Translations under genes and position numbers: made by a program
In this document: in pieces, positions 1 through 7,225 of the stretch
Numbering within the stretch: the stretch's first letter is position 1
Layout: every line of letters starts with the position of its first letter
The notes under the pieces: generated by a model
Told to the model about the DNA's origin: nothing
The model's input: the letters and a program-made list of their open reading frames with translations, nothing else
Databases searched by the model: none
From: Gammaproteobacteria bacterium
GTDB taxonomy: Bacteria; Pseudomonadota; Gammaproteobacteria; UBA1113
Reading direction: 5' to 3'
Assembly (NCBI GenBank): GCA_021773305.1
Contig: JAJFKH010000033.1
Coordinates: 1 to 52,639, forward strand
DNA: 52,639 nucleotides

Positions 1-187
1 CAATATCGTGGAGCAGGACCACCGCTTTATTAAAAAAATTGTTAAACCTATGTTAGGATTTAAGGCATTTCACTCAGCAGATGCTACGTTGCAGGGCATT
101 GAGTTGCATCATATGCTGAGGAAAAATCAACATCAAGCAGCTAATGAGATGACTATCCCAGAGCAATTTTATGCGTTAGCTGAGTAG
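1..187 (+). CDS. IS6-family transposase, C-terminal part (5'-truncated by window edge)
   Basis: Reading from base 2, this gives about 61 residues of the C-terminal end of an IS6-family DDE transposase. The visible stretch NIVEQDHRFIKK, followed by a PMLGFK motif and an IELHHMLRK segment, is the hallmark of this family; the glutamate of IVEQDHR is in the catalytic DDE domain. The stop is TAG at 185-187. The protein would cut and join element ends by cointegrate formation. The start lies outside the window, so nothing can be said about whether the copy is intact. The element sits about 37 bp beyond the stop of the next gene (288-776, minus), so it seems not to have broken that gene. Confidence 0.9.
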   Translation, partial: NIVEQDHRFIKKIVKPMLGFKAFHSADATLQGIELHHMLRKNQHQAANEMTIPEQFYALAE

Positions 188-238
188 CTGCGCCTAGGGG
201 AAATGGGCCTTTTTATTTTAAAGGTTTTAATAAAAAAA

Positions 239-250
239 TGCGACAGAACC
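239..250. repeat. IS6-family terminal inverted repeat
   Basis: TGCGACAGAACC, the outer tip of the element, 51 bp after the transposase stop. It is assigned by similarity to the known IS6/IS257 tip sequence. Confidence 0.7.
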
Positions 251-287
251 TAATAAGTAGATTCAAACGCCATTCAATATTACAGAA

Positions 288-776
288 CTAGCTGATTCGG
301 CAGCTTCTTGAAAAAGATGGATCTCTTTGTTGTGGGCAAGCTATAGAAACAGAACTTAATATATCCTCTAGCCATTCCTGAGCTGTTGGTTTTTGTGTTG
401 TGCGAAATTTTTCCTTGATAGTCACGACATTATTTTGCGGCAAGCACCAAGATCTAGAACAAGGAGTATTGGTGAGTTTGACTAACTTAATAATATCTTG
501 AGTATTTTTCGGATTTATTATGCATTTGTGAATAACGGATTTATTGACAAAATCGTTCTTATTAAGAAAAGTTTCTGCAACCTGAGAGTGACTACCTAGA
601 TCTGCTAAAAAGTCATTAGGTTTTACAAATTTCCACAAGCTGGCAACGATATTTCCATCCTCATTTATTTCTTCAAGAATTAAAACCTTGTGTTCTTCAG
701 CTTCGCTTTCTAGCAGAGTTAAAACAGAACGATCCGAATCCAAATCAAGTGCTGAATCAAGTAAACTTTTTTGCAT
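288..776 (-). CDS. Hypothetical protein, 162 aa, not recognised
   Basis: I do not recognise this protein. It is 162 residues long with an acidic N-terminal third (Asp/Glu-rich up to about residue 45) and a more basic, Cys-containing C-terminal half. There is no signal peptide or membrane segment. The start is ATG at 774-776 with an AGGTG ribosome site at 782-786. It has a well-formed sigma-70-type promoter (816-844) directly next to a perfect 16-bp palindrome (846-861), so it is probably a genuine, regulated gene. It is flanked by an IS6 element downstream and a transposase relic upstream, which suggests an accessory locus. A small regulator or effector is possible, but nothing in the sequence decides this. 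Confidence 0.6.
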   Translation of the reverse strand: MQKSLLDSALDLDSDRSVLTLLESEAEEHKVLILEEINEDGNIVASLWKFVKPNDFLADLGSHSQVAETFLNKNDFVNKSVIHKCIINPKNTQDIIKLVKLTNTPCSRSWCLPQNNVVTIKEKFRTTQKPTAQEWLEDILSSVSIACPQQRDPSFSRSCRIS

Positions 777-815
777 ATATTCACCTATTACTAATTACCA
801 AGTTTATGTTTTTTT

Positions 816-844
816 ATAATAACTGATTAATGATTATTTCTCAA
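816..844 (-). promoter_or_regulatory. Sigma-70-type promoter of the 288-776 gene
   Basis: On the minus strand TTGAGA (839-844) is followed after exactly 17 bases by TATTAT (816-821). The predicted transcription start is near 808, about 32 bases before the ATG. Spacing and hexamers are close to consensus. Confidence 0.6.
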
Positions 845-845
845 T

Positions 846-861
846 ACGGTAAATTTACCGT
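846..861. promoter_or_regulatory. Perfect 16-bp palindrome, candidate operator
   Basis: ACGGTAAATTTACCGT is its own reverse complement over all 16 bases. It abuts the -35 hexamer of the minus-strand promoter with one base between, the position expected for an activator or repressor site. The binding protein is unknown. Confidence 0.55.
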
Positions 862-875
862 GTCACTATCATACT

Positions 876-909
876 AAATGTCCGGCGTAGAAGACACGCC
901 AAATGTCCG
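876..909. repeat. Duplicated AAATGTCCG motif at transposase relic edge
   Basis: AAATGTCCG occurs at 876-884 and again at 901-909. A GGCG...CGCC inverted pair lies between them (884-900). The arrangement lies just outside the transposase relic and may be the remains of an insertion sequence end. Confidence 0.4.
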
Positions 910-920
910 ATAAAAAGTTA

Positions 921-948
921 CCCTACCTCCTTGTAAAAGGAGGTAGGG
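921..948. repeat. Perfect 10-bp inverted repeat before transposase relic
   Basis: CCCTACCTCC (921-930) and GGAGGTAGGG (939-948) are exact reverse complements with an 8-base loop. The right arm contains GGAGG one base before the relic's ATG at 950. In RNA the hairpin would sequester that ribosome-binding-like sequence, as seen at some insertion sequences, where it limits transposase translation from outside transcripts. Confidence 0.5.
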
Positions 949-949
949 A

Positions 950-1105
950 ATGAGTAGGCGAGTATTATTACCGGAGGTTAAGTAGATGAAATTCAAGTAA
1001 GTTTATGATTGGTGGACGAAAAAACGTTTGACGCAAGAGGAGGCAGCGCGACAGCTGGGAATTTGTGAGCGTACCTTTCGCCGCTTATGCAGGGGGAACC
1101 AATGA
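950..1105 (+). pseudogene. Transposase N-terminal relic (helix-turn-helix, ISNCY-like)
   Basis: The plus-strand reading frame from ATG 950 gives MSRRVLLPEVK, a TAG, MKFK, a TAA, then VYDWWTKKRLTQEEAARQLG followed by ICERTFRR, and stops at 1103-1105. The LTQEEAARQLG...RTFRR stretch is a classic recognition helix-turn-helix found at the N-terminus of ISNCY/IS481-like transposases. Two in-frame stops and loss of the whole catalytic domain show it is dead. The fragment directly abuts a piece of the dispersed REP-like repeat. The family name is inference; the helix-turn-helix and stops are visible. Confidence 0.6.
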
Positions 1106-1129
1106 AGGAGAAAAGCTTCCAAATATCGT

Positions 1130-1211
1130 GTAAAGAGTGCTTCCAAGCATGGTGCTTTACCGAATTATTCGATCTTTCTCTGGATGCTGCGAACGAGTCG
1201 CGGCACCTACC
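1130..1211 (-). repeat. Partial copy of the REP-like mobile repeat (half element)
   Basis: Inverted relative to the other copies, this stretch closely matches the right half of the 26204-26514 element. Shared landmarks are TAAAGAGTGCTTCCAA, GCTTTACCGAATTATTCGAT and the 30-base arm (1182-1211) beginning GGATGCTGCGAACGAG. The left half and outer terminus are missing. It lies just downstream of coxC, between that gene and a transposase relic. Confidence 0.75.
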
Positions 1212-1256
1212 GTCTTAAATGTCTTCATAGACTAGATGCTTGGCGCAAAGGCAGAA

Positions 1257-2135
1257 TTAAATACAATAAACAAAGATAAACAAAAACAACCAAACAACAT
1301 CCACAAAGTGCCAATACCAGGCGCAAGCTTCAAAACCAAAATGATCGCTCTCATTAAAGTGCCCTTTGAGCACTCGAACCAACATAGTCGTTAGCATAAT
1401 GGTACCAACAGTCACATGAGCACCATGAAACCCTGTCAACATGAAAAAGGTTGAGCCGTAGATCCCTGAGCCTAAGGTCAAACCATCGTGGTGGTGAGCT
1501 AAAACATACTCGTAGCCTTGGCAACCCAAAAAGATAACACCTAAGGTCACCGTTAACAATAAACCAAAAATCACTTGAGTGCGTTTGCTACGGAGCAATG
1601 CCCAATGGGCCCAAGTCAACGTACAGGCACTGGTAAGAAGTAACAGTGTATTGATTGCAGGGATCCCCCAAGCACCAATTACATGCTTTGGCCCGTGAAA
1701 TAATGCATTGTCTGGATTTTTAAACAACGGCCAAGCCGCTTGAAAATCCGGCCATAGGATTTGATTCGTCATAAACCCATGGCCTTCCCCGCCTAGCCAG
1801 GGCACGGAATAAATGCGAGCATAGAAGAGAGCACCAAAAAAAGCGCAGAAAAACATCACTTCTGAAAAAATAAACCAAAACATTCCCCAACGAAAAGAGC
1901 GATCCATCATGGATCCATAGAGTCCTCCTCGACTCTCTTTGACCACAGAACCAAACCATCCAAAGAGGATAAAGGCCATCGTCAACGCACCTAGCAAGAA
2001 AACAACCATACCCACTTGGCTATTATGGTGGAGTATATTAATGGCTCCCACTAAGGTCAAAAATAAACCTACAGAGGTTACGATTGGCCAATGACTATGC
2101 TCAGGCACGTAATAATAACTGCTACTTCCAGACAT
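1257..2135 (-). CDS. coxC: Cytochrome c oxidase subunit III
   Basis: This is subunit III (CtaE) of the aa3-type heme-copper oxidase in the inner membrane. At 292 residues it has the usual length for the seven-helix bacterial form. Family signatures include the N-terminal HSHWPIVTS segment, SEVMFFCAFFGALFYAR, TGFHGAHVTVGTI and the C-terminal WYWHFVDVVWLFLFIFVY. It is the last gene of coxB-coxA-ctaG-coxC and starts 4 bases after the ctaG stop, so it is very probably cotranscribed. Subunit III stabilises the core and supports proton uptake. Downstream lies a fragment of the dispersed repeat rather than the SURF1/ctaA assembly genes that follow coxC in pseudomonads. Confidence 0.97.
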   Translation of the reverse strand: MSGSSSYYYVPEHSHWPIVTSVGLFLTLVGAINILHHNSQVGMVVFLLGALTMAFILFGWFGSVVKESRGGLYGSMMDRSFRWGMFWFIFSEVMFFCAFFGALFYARIYSVPWLGGEGHGFMTNQILWPDFQAAWPLFKNPDNALFHGPKHVIGAWGIPAINTLLLLTSACTLTWAHWALLRSKRTQVIFGLLLTVTLGVIFLGCQGYEYVLAHHHDGLTLGSGIYGSTFFMLTGFHGAHVTVGTIMLTTMLVRVLKGHFNESDHFGFEACAWYWHFVDVVWLFLFIFVYCI

Positions 2136-2139
2136 CTAG

Positions 2140-2709
2140 CTAGCTCCTTATCTCCAGGTTATTCTCTACAGGGTGGATATGTGTATCAAACAAAGTATAG
2201 GACAATGTAATGGTCTTGATGTCCTGGGGCAACTCTCTATCAAAGTGAAAAATCATTGGCATATCCATTGATTCTCCGGCCTTCAACGTTTGTTGCGTAA
2301 AACAAAAGCATTCTGTTTTATGTAAATGTTTACTTGCAATTCCAGGACTCACACTGGGTATAGCCTGGACAGTCATGGCATGATTTGCATTGTTTTTTAC
2401 ATAGAAATGTACTTTCGTTACTTTCCCGGGGTGAACCTCCACTTCTTTATTCAATGCTTTAAAATCCCAAGGTAAATCACTATTAATCGTGGTGAGAAAT
2501 TGCACTTTAAGCATCCGAGAAGCATCAACTCGGGTCACAGCCTGCACGTCAACTCGGGTATAGCCTTTACCATTAAGGCCCACTGCCTTGCAAAGCACGT
2601 TGTACATAGGCACCAAAGCATAGGCAAAGCCAAACATACCTACAACAATAATCACTGCCCACTTGAGTAATCGTTTATTTTTTTCTTCCGGACTCCGAGT
2701 GTTAGCCAT
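2140..2709 (-). CDS. ctaG: Cytochrome c oxidase assembly protein CtaG (Cox11)
   Basis: This copper chaperone builds the CuB centre of subunit I. It is 189 residues long with one N-terminal transmembrane segment (about 16-36) followed by a periplasmic immunoglobulin-like domain. The conserved copper-binding CFCFTQQ motif, with PMIFHFD after it, is clearly present, as is YNVLCKAVGLNG near the N-terminus. Its ATG overlaps the last base of coxA, so translation is likely coupled. Position between coxA and coxC is the standard gammaproteobacterial order. Confidence 0.96.
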   Translation of the reverse strand: MANTRSPEEKNKRLLKWAVIIVVGMFGFAYALVPMYNVLCKAVGLNGKGYTRVDVQAVTRVDASRMLKVQFLTTINSDLPWDFKALNKEVEVHPGKVTKVHFYVKNNANHAMTVQAIPSVSPGIASKHLHKTECFCFTQQTLKAGESMDMPMIFHFDRELPQDIKTITLSYTLFDTHIHPVENNLEIRS

Positions 2710-4292
2710 TAGTCTGTAATAAGCGGTGGTGTATCAAAAGTATGATGTGGCGTTGGCGAAGGCAATGTCCACTCCAAACCCTGCGCACCTTCCCAAACTT
2801 GTGCTGTTGCCGGTACACCGCCTCGAATCGTTTTATAAATCACTGCTAAAAATAGCAATTGAGACAATCCAAAACCAAAAGCACCCACCGTGGCAACCAT
2901 ATTAAAATCGGTAAATTGTAATGCATAGTCTGGAATTCGGCGAGGCATTCCCGCAAGCCCTAAAAAATGCATGGGGAAAAACGTGACATTAATAAAAATT
3001 GTAGACAACCAAAAATGCCATTTACCCAAGGTTTCACTGTACATATGCCCAGTCCATTTAGGGAGCCAGTAATACACACCTGCAAGAATAGAGAAAATCG
3101 CTCCAGGCACTAATACGTAATGAAAATGGCCCACGACAAAATAAGTATCGTGGTATTGATAATCCACCGGTGACATAGCCAGCATTAACCCTGACAAACC
3201 ACCGATAGTAAACAATATGACAAAAGCAATAGCAAACAGCATGGGCGTTTCAAAGCTAAGGGAACCGCGAAACATTGTGGTGATCCAGTTGAACACTTTG
3301 ACGCCAGTTGGCACAGCAATGAGGAGGGTTGCATACATGAAAAATATTTCAGCACCCAGAGGGATCCCTGAAACAAACATATGATGAGCCCACACGATAA
3401 AAGACAAAATCGCAATACTGGCAGTCGCTCCCACCATGCAGCTATAACCAAAGAGTTTTTTGCGGCTAAATGTCGGGATGATTTCAGAAATCACACCAAA
3501 AGCAGGTAAAATCATAATATACACTTCAGGATGACCAAAAAACCAAAATATATGTTGGAATAAAATAGGATCACCGCCACCCGCAGCATTAAAAAAGCTG
3601 GTACCAAAATGCCTATCCGTTAGCATCATGGTCACAGCCCCTGCTAATACAGGCATCACTGCAATCAGCAAAAAGGCCGTAATTAACATAGCCCAACAAA
3701 AAATCGGTAACTTCATCATGGTCATGCCCGGTGCACGCATATTTAGCACTGTCGCTACCACGTTCACAGCGCCCATGATAGATGACACCCCCATCATGTG
3801 AACGGCAATAATAAAAAAGTCTGTACTAGGAGGGCCATAGGTCGTCGAAAGTGGCGCATAAAAAGTCCAACCAAAGTTTGGCGCGCCCCCTTGCATGAAT
3901 AACGTACTCAGCATAATGCTAAAAGCGAAAGGTAATAACCAAAAGCTCCAGTTGTTGAGCCGTGGAAAAGCCATGTCTGGTGCGCCCACCATAATCGGGA
4001 TCATCCAGTTAGCAAGCCCTACAAACGCTGGCATCACCGCACCGAATACCATGATAAGCCCGTGCATGGTAATCATGTTGTTATAGGTATTAGGTTGCAT
4101 GATTTGCATACCTGGCTGAAATAGCTCCGTGCGAATTAACAATGCCATCACGCCACCGGTTAAAAACATGGCTAGGCTAAAAAAGAGATATAACGTCCCA
4201 ATATCTTTGTGGTTAGTGCTACAAACCCAGCGTAAAAACCATGCGCTAAGAGGATGTCGTTTTGGTTGGTCAAGGGTCGCTTCTGCACTCAT
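2709..4292 (-). CDS. coxA: Cytochrome c oxidase subunit I
   Basis: This is the catalytic subunit of the aa3-type oxidase, with twelve transmembrane helices and 527 residues. It binds heme a and the heme a3-CuB centre. Visible hallmarks are WVCSTNHKDIGTLY at the N-terminus, MHGLIMVFGAVMP (low-spin heme histidine), FWFFGHPEVYIMILPAFG (CuB histidine and the cross-linked tyrosine), WAHHMFVSG (CuB histidine pair) and GHFHYVL (heme a3/a histidines). The E-V-Y motif identifies a type A proton-pumping enzyme. It overlaps coxB by four bases (ATGA), so the two are translationally coupled. Confidence 0.98.
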   Translation of the reverse strand: MSAEATLDQPKRHPLSAWFLRWVCSTNHKDIGTLYLFFSLAMFLTGGVMALLIRTELFQPGMQIMQPNTYNNMITMHGLIMVFGAVMPAFVGLANWMIPIMVGAPDMAFPRLNNWSFWLLPFAFSIMLSTLFMQGGAPNFGWTFYAPLSTTYGPPSTDFFIIAVHMMGVSSIMGAVNVVATVLNMRAPGMTMMKLPIFCWAMLITAFLLIAVMPVLAGAVTMMLTDRHFGTSFFNAAGGGDPILFQHIFWFFGHPEVYIMILPAFGVISEIIPTFSRKKLFGYSCMVGATASIAILSFIVWAHHMFVSGIPLGAEIFFMYATLLIAVPTGVKVFNWITTMFRGSLSFETPMLFAIAFVILFTIGGLSGLMLAMSPVDYQYHDTYFVVGHFHYVLVPGAIFSILAGVYYWLPKWTGHMYSETLGKWHFWLSTIFINVTFFPMHFLGLAGMPRRIPDYALQFTDFNMVATVGAFGFGLSQLLFLAVIYKTIRGGVPATAQVWEGAQGLEWTLPSPTPHHTFDTPPLITD

Positions 4293-5845
4293 TTGGACTC
4301 TCCTTGGGCAGTCGATTGCTGTTTATTATCACCGTTTAATCGGCTCACAATATCTTTGGGTTGTACCACACCGCCTTTAGCATCGTTCCAGGCATTGCGC
4401 TCGTAAGTCACAATGGCGGCAAGATCCACAGGATTTAGCTGTTGTTTAAAGGCTTGCATGGCCGTTCCCGGCACACCATTTAAGACTCTATCAATATGAT
4501 CTTCGGCAGAGCCATTAACATAGGTACTAGTCGTCAACGCGGGGAATGTTGGGGGCATCCCTTGACCATTTGCCTGATGGCATACAGAGCAATATTGCAA
4601 ATACTTATCTTCTCCCTGGGTCATTAATTCCTCTTTAGGGTATTCCTTGTCCACGTCCACCGTCACTTTTTCCATTTGACCCTGGGTGCTGGCTGGCATG
4701 GGCGCTTGCTGCCCTTTGGCCACAGCAATATCAGAGGGTTGGACTGTATCGCTAGTATCATTACCCCAGGCGTTTCGCTCGTAGGTAATCACCGCTGCAA
4801 GTTCTGTATCAGACAGTTGATTCGCGAAGGCTTGCATTGCCGTACCAGACTTACCATGCAACACGATATCAATATGCTCACTCACAGGCCCTGTTGCGAT
4901 AGGGCTACCTTTTAACGCGGGAAATGTGGGAGGCATCCCTTGACCACTGGTTTGGTGACAAACAGCGCAGGTTTTATTGTAGGTTTTTTCACCTAAATCC
5001 ATCAATTCTGTATCTGTCCAAGTCTTATTGGCAGCAGCTTTTTGCTCATCCTTTTGGTCTTTTTGCTCCTGGATCCAAGCTTCATAGTCTTCCTGGGTCT
5101 TGGCCACAACCACAATGGGCATAAATCCATGTCCCACACCGCACAATTCCGCACATTGGCCACGATAAACTCCTGGCTTCTCAATCGTGGCCCAAGATTC
5201 ATGAATAAACCCAGGCACCGCATCCCGCTTAATACCTAAAGCAGGAACCCACCAAGAATGAATCACATCCGTTGCGGTAACAAGAAAGCGAATTTTTTTA
5301 TTCACGGGAACAACCAAAGGATGATCTACTTCTAACAGATAATGAACACCCTTAGGCGCTAGATTGGCAATTTGATCTTGACTTGTACTCAAATTACTAA
5401 AATATTGAATATCTTCATCCATGTAGTCATATTGCCATTTCCATTGATAGCCGGTGACTTTAATATTAATATCAGCATTTTCTGTATCGTCGATTAAGAC
5501 CAGTGCTTTGGTCGCAGGGATCGCCATAACCACTAATATTAAGAAAGGTACAACCGCCCAAATAATTTCCACTGTGGTGTTTTCATGAAACTGTGCAGGC
5601 TTTGCCCCTTTAGATTTGCGGTGACGAATGATTGCGTAAAACATGACGCCAAACACCACAACAGCGATGGCAACACAAATCCAAAAGATCATCATATGAA
5701 GATCGTACTGCGCATGGCTAACGGGCGTAACACCACGCGTCAGATTAAGTTGCATATCAGCCATTGCTGCGGAAGGTAAAATACAGCTCAATAAGCCAAC
5801 AATACATTTTTGCAAACGTTGGCAGCAGCGCTTCCGAAATTCCAT
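4289..5845 (-). CDS. coxB: Cytochrome c oxidase subunit II with two C-terminal cytochrome c domains
   Basis: The subunit carries the CuA electron-entry site. I chose ATG at 5845 because GAGGAA lies 7 bases upstream; a longer TTG frame begins at 5872. Numbering from 5845 there are a signal-like segment, two transmembrane helices, and the cupredoxin domain with the CuA ligands H196, C231, E233, C235, H239 and M242. Two heme c motifs follow, CAVCH (293-297) and CSVCH (419-423). Each is followed by the same HQ..GQGMPPTFPAL segment and ends in TYERNAW, so the second domain arose by tandem duplication. The common caa3 form has one such domain. The gene leads the oxidase operon; the protein is 518 residues, longer than usual. 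Confidence 0.96.
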   Translation of the reverse strand: MEFRKRCCQRLQKCIVGLLSCILPSAAMADMQLNLTRGVTPVSHAQYDLHMMIFWICVAIAVVVFGVMFYAIIRHRKSKGAKPAQFHENTTVEIIWAVVPFLILVVMAIPATKALVLIDDTENADINIKVTGYQWKWQYDYMDEDIQYFSNLSTSQDQIANLAPKGVHYLLEVDHPLVVPVNKKIRFLVTATDVIHSWWVPALGIKRDAVPGFIHESWATIEKPGVYRGQCAELCGVGHGFMPIVVVAKTQEDYEAWIQEQKDQKDEQKAAANKTWTDTELMDLGEKTYNKTCAVCHQTSGQGMPPTFPALKGSPIATGPVSEHIDIVLHGKSGTAMQAFANQLSDTELAAVITYERNAWGNDTSDTVQPSDIAVAKGQQAPMPASTQGQMEKVTVDVDKEYPKEELMTQGEDKYLQYCSVCHQANGQGMPPTFPALTTSTYVNGSAEDHIDRVLNGVPGTAMQAFKQQLNPVDLAAIVTYERNAWNDAKGGVVQPKDIVSRLNGDNKQQSTAQGESK

Positions 5846-6043
5846 CGTCAATTCCTCATTCGTGGAGTACAATTATGCTTTATACTAACTTAGCAGCCAT
5901 TCTCCGGCAATATTGTAGGTGTAATCAACGCATTAGTACAGAATTTATTTCGTAAAAATCCGCGCTGTAGTATAGTAGGGCGTACCGAGTGATGCAAGGT
6001 AATCCTTCTTGCACATTTTTCCCCACTCAAAGGACGTTTTTCA

Positions 6044-6544
6044 ATGAGAATTTCAATCATTGCTGCGCTGGCCGAAAATTACACTATCGGTAAAGATAAC
6101 CAGCTACCCTGGCACTTGTCAGAGGATTTGCAACATTTTAAAGCCATGACCCTAGGCAAACCCATCATTATGGGACGCAAAACCTTTTCATCCATTGGCA
6201 AACCTCTGCCTGGGAGAACAAACATTGTTGTCACAAGACAACAAGAATTGAACATACCTGGCTGCAAAGTGGTCAACTGCCTAGACTCTGCACTCAACGC
6301 TGCCATTGATAGTGACGAGGTAATGATCATCGGAGGTGCGAATCTCTACCGCCAAATGCTTCCCTTTGCCAATTACATGTACCTCACCCAAATCCATAAG
6401 ACATTCCCAGGAGACTCTCATTTCCCCAAGTGGCCCAAGGATCAGTGGCAAAAAATAAAACAAGACGACTTTCATAGTACAGAAGGCGAATTTGATTACA
6501 GTTTCGTCGAATACCAACGCATTAAAGCGCCAGAGGAAGCATGA
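6044..6544 (+). CDS. folA: Dihydrofolate reductase
   Basis: It reduces dihydrofolate to tetrahydrofolate with NADPH in the cytosol. At 166 residues it has the normal length. Visible motifs are the N-terminal IAALAENYTIGKDNQLPWHL with the Met20-loop equivalents, the active-site acid in EDLQHFK, the NADPH-binding MGRKTFSSIGKPLPGRTNIV and the IIGGANLYRQMLP segment. AAAGGAC at about 6030 provides the ribosome site for ATG 6044. It overlaps the following membrane-protein gene by 4 bases (ATGA). The other folate genes here (folB, folK) are about 26 kb away. Confidence 0.97.
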   Translation: MRISIIAALAENYTIGKDNQLPWHLSEDLQHFKAMTLGKPIIMGRKTFSSIGKPLPGRTNIVVTRQQELNIPGCKVVNCLDSALNAAIDSDEVMIIGGANLYRQMLPFANYMYLTQIHKTFPGDSHFPKWPKDQWQKIKQDDFHSTEGEFDYSFVEYQRIKAPEEA

Positions 6545-7086
6545 TGAAATTTCACTATACACTCACACCGGATAATATGCGTGCCATCTATGATATTTAC
6601 ATGGAGCGACCCAATGTAAAACTTCGCATCGGCCTGGTTTCATTGCTTATGGGATTTGCGTTTAGTATCACATATTTACTACAACCTGGCCCCGGCGATA
6701 TATCCTATGTGGAAAAGTTACAAACCAGTGCATTTCGCGTGGGAGGCATGTTTGTCATTGGCTTTCTTTTCGGACAATCAATCCATTACTTGAATCTCTT
6801 TCGCCAACGCCGTCGCTTAAAGAAATACCCACCGAATAAAGTTAACATTACCTTAACAAATACCCTTATACGCGTTCAATCAGCCTCTCAAGATGTCGAA
6901 TTAGCGCCTGAAAAAATTAACGAAATATTACTCGAAAAAAATTATCTTTTTATTTTTTATAAAGAAAATAAAAAACGAGAAACCATCATCATTACCCGGC
7001 AGGCTCTTGAAGGTTCTGAGGCAATCTTCGAATCGATCGTTCACGCCTGGTCTGATAAATTTACCGATTTTTCTCTATATCCATAG
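6541..7086 (+). CDS. Membrane protein with YcxB-like C-terminal domain
   Basis: This 181-residue protein has two transmembrane segments (about 30-48 and 68-86) followed by a very basic stretch (FRQRRRLKKYPP) and a cytoplasmic beta-rich domain. That domain reads like the YcxB-like C-terminal domain: 'ITLTNTLIRVQSAS' with later 'LFIFYKENKKRETIIITRQAL'. Its function is unknown. It overlaps folA by four bases and is probably translated with it, although a folate role is not implied. Positive-inside topology puts both ends in the cytoplasm. Confidence 0.7.
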   Translation: MMKFHYTLTPDNMRAIYDIYMERPNVKLRIGLVSLLMGFAFSITYLLQPGPGDISYVEKLQTSAFRVGGMFVIGFLFGQSIHYLNLFRQRRRLKKYPPNKVNITLTNTLIRVQSASQDVELAPEKINEILLEKNYLFIFYKENKKRETIIITRQALEGSEAIFESIVHAWSDKFTDFSLYP

Positions 7087-7151
7087 GTGAGTTAAGTTTT
7101 CCTTAATGCTCAAACATGTTTTTGCAACGAAATGTTACAAAAATGAAATAC

Positions 7152-7171
7152 TTTAATATTACGTTAAACAA
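7152..7171 (+). promoter_or_regulatory. PmrA-like direct-repeat box upstream of membrane protein 1
   Basis: TTTAATATT, two bases, then GTTAAACAA. The known Legionella/Coxiella PmrA site is cTTAATatT-N2-cTTAATatT; the first half fits well and the second only in TTAA. A GATAAT hexamer about 6 bases downstream could serve as the -10. The same box recurs at 9376 and, inverted, at 16576. Regulation by PmrA is inference. Confidence 0.45.
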
Positions 7172-7225
7172 AACTTGATAATATAAGAAACGTAAAGAAA
7201 GTTGTTTTATAAAGAGGTAAATATT

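Larger units (their letters stand above)
1..250 (+). mobile_element. Right end of an IS6-family insertion sequence
   Basis: The window opens inside an IS6 (IS26/IS257-like) element. The transposase C-terminus ends at 187, and the terminal inverted repeat TGCGACAGAACC lies at 239-250. Its reverse complement GGTTCTGTCGCA matches the GGTTCTGTTGCA type of tip known for this family. The next 8 bases, TAATAAGT (251-258), are the expected position of an 8-bp target duplication, but the left copy is outside the window, so this cannot be confirmed. Confidence 0.85.

Noticed and set aside
7202-7225. Upstream TTG start for the first hairpin membrane protein
   Set aside because: No ribosome site precedes it, while ATG 7226 has AAAGAGG at good spacing and aligns with the start of its paralogue.
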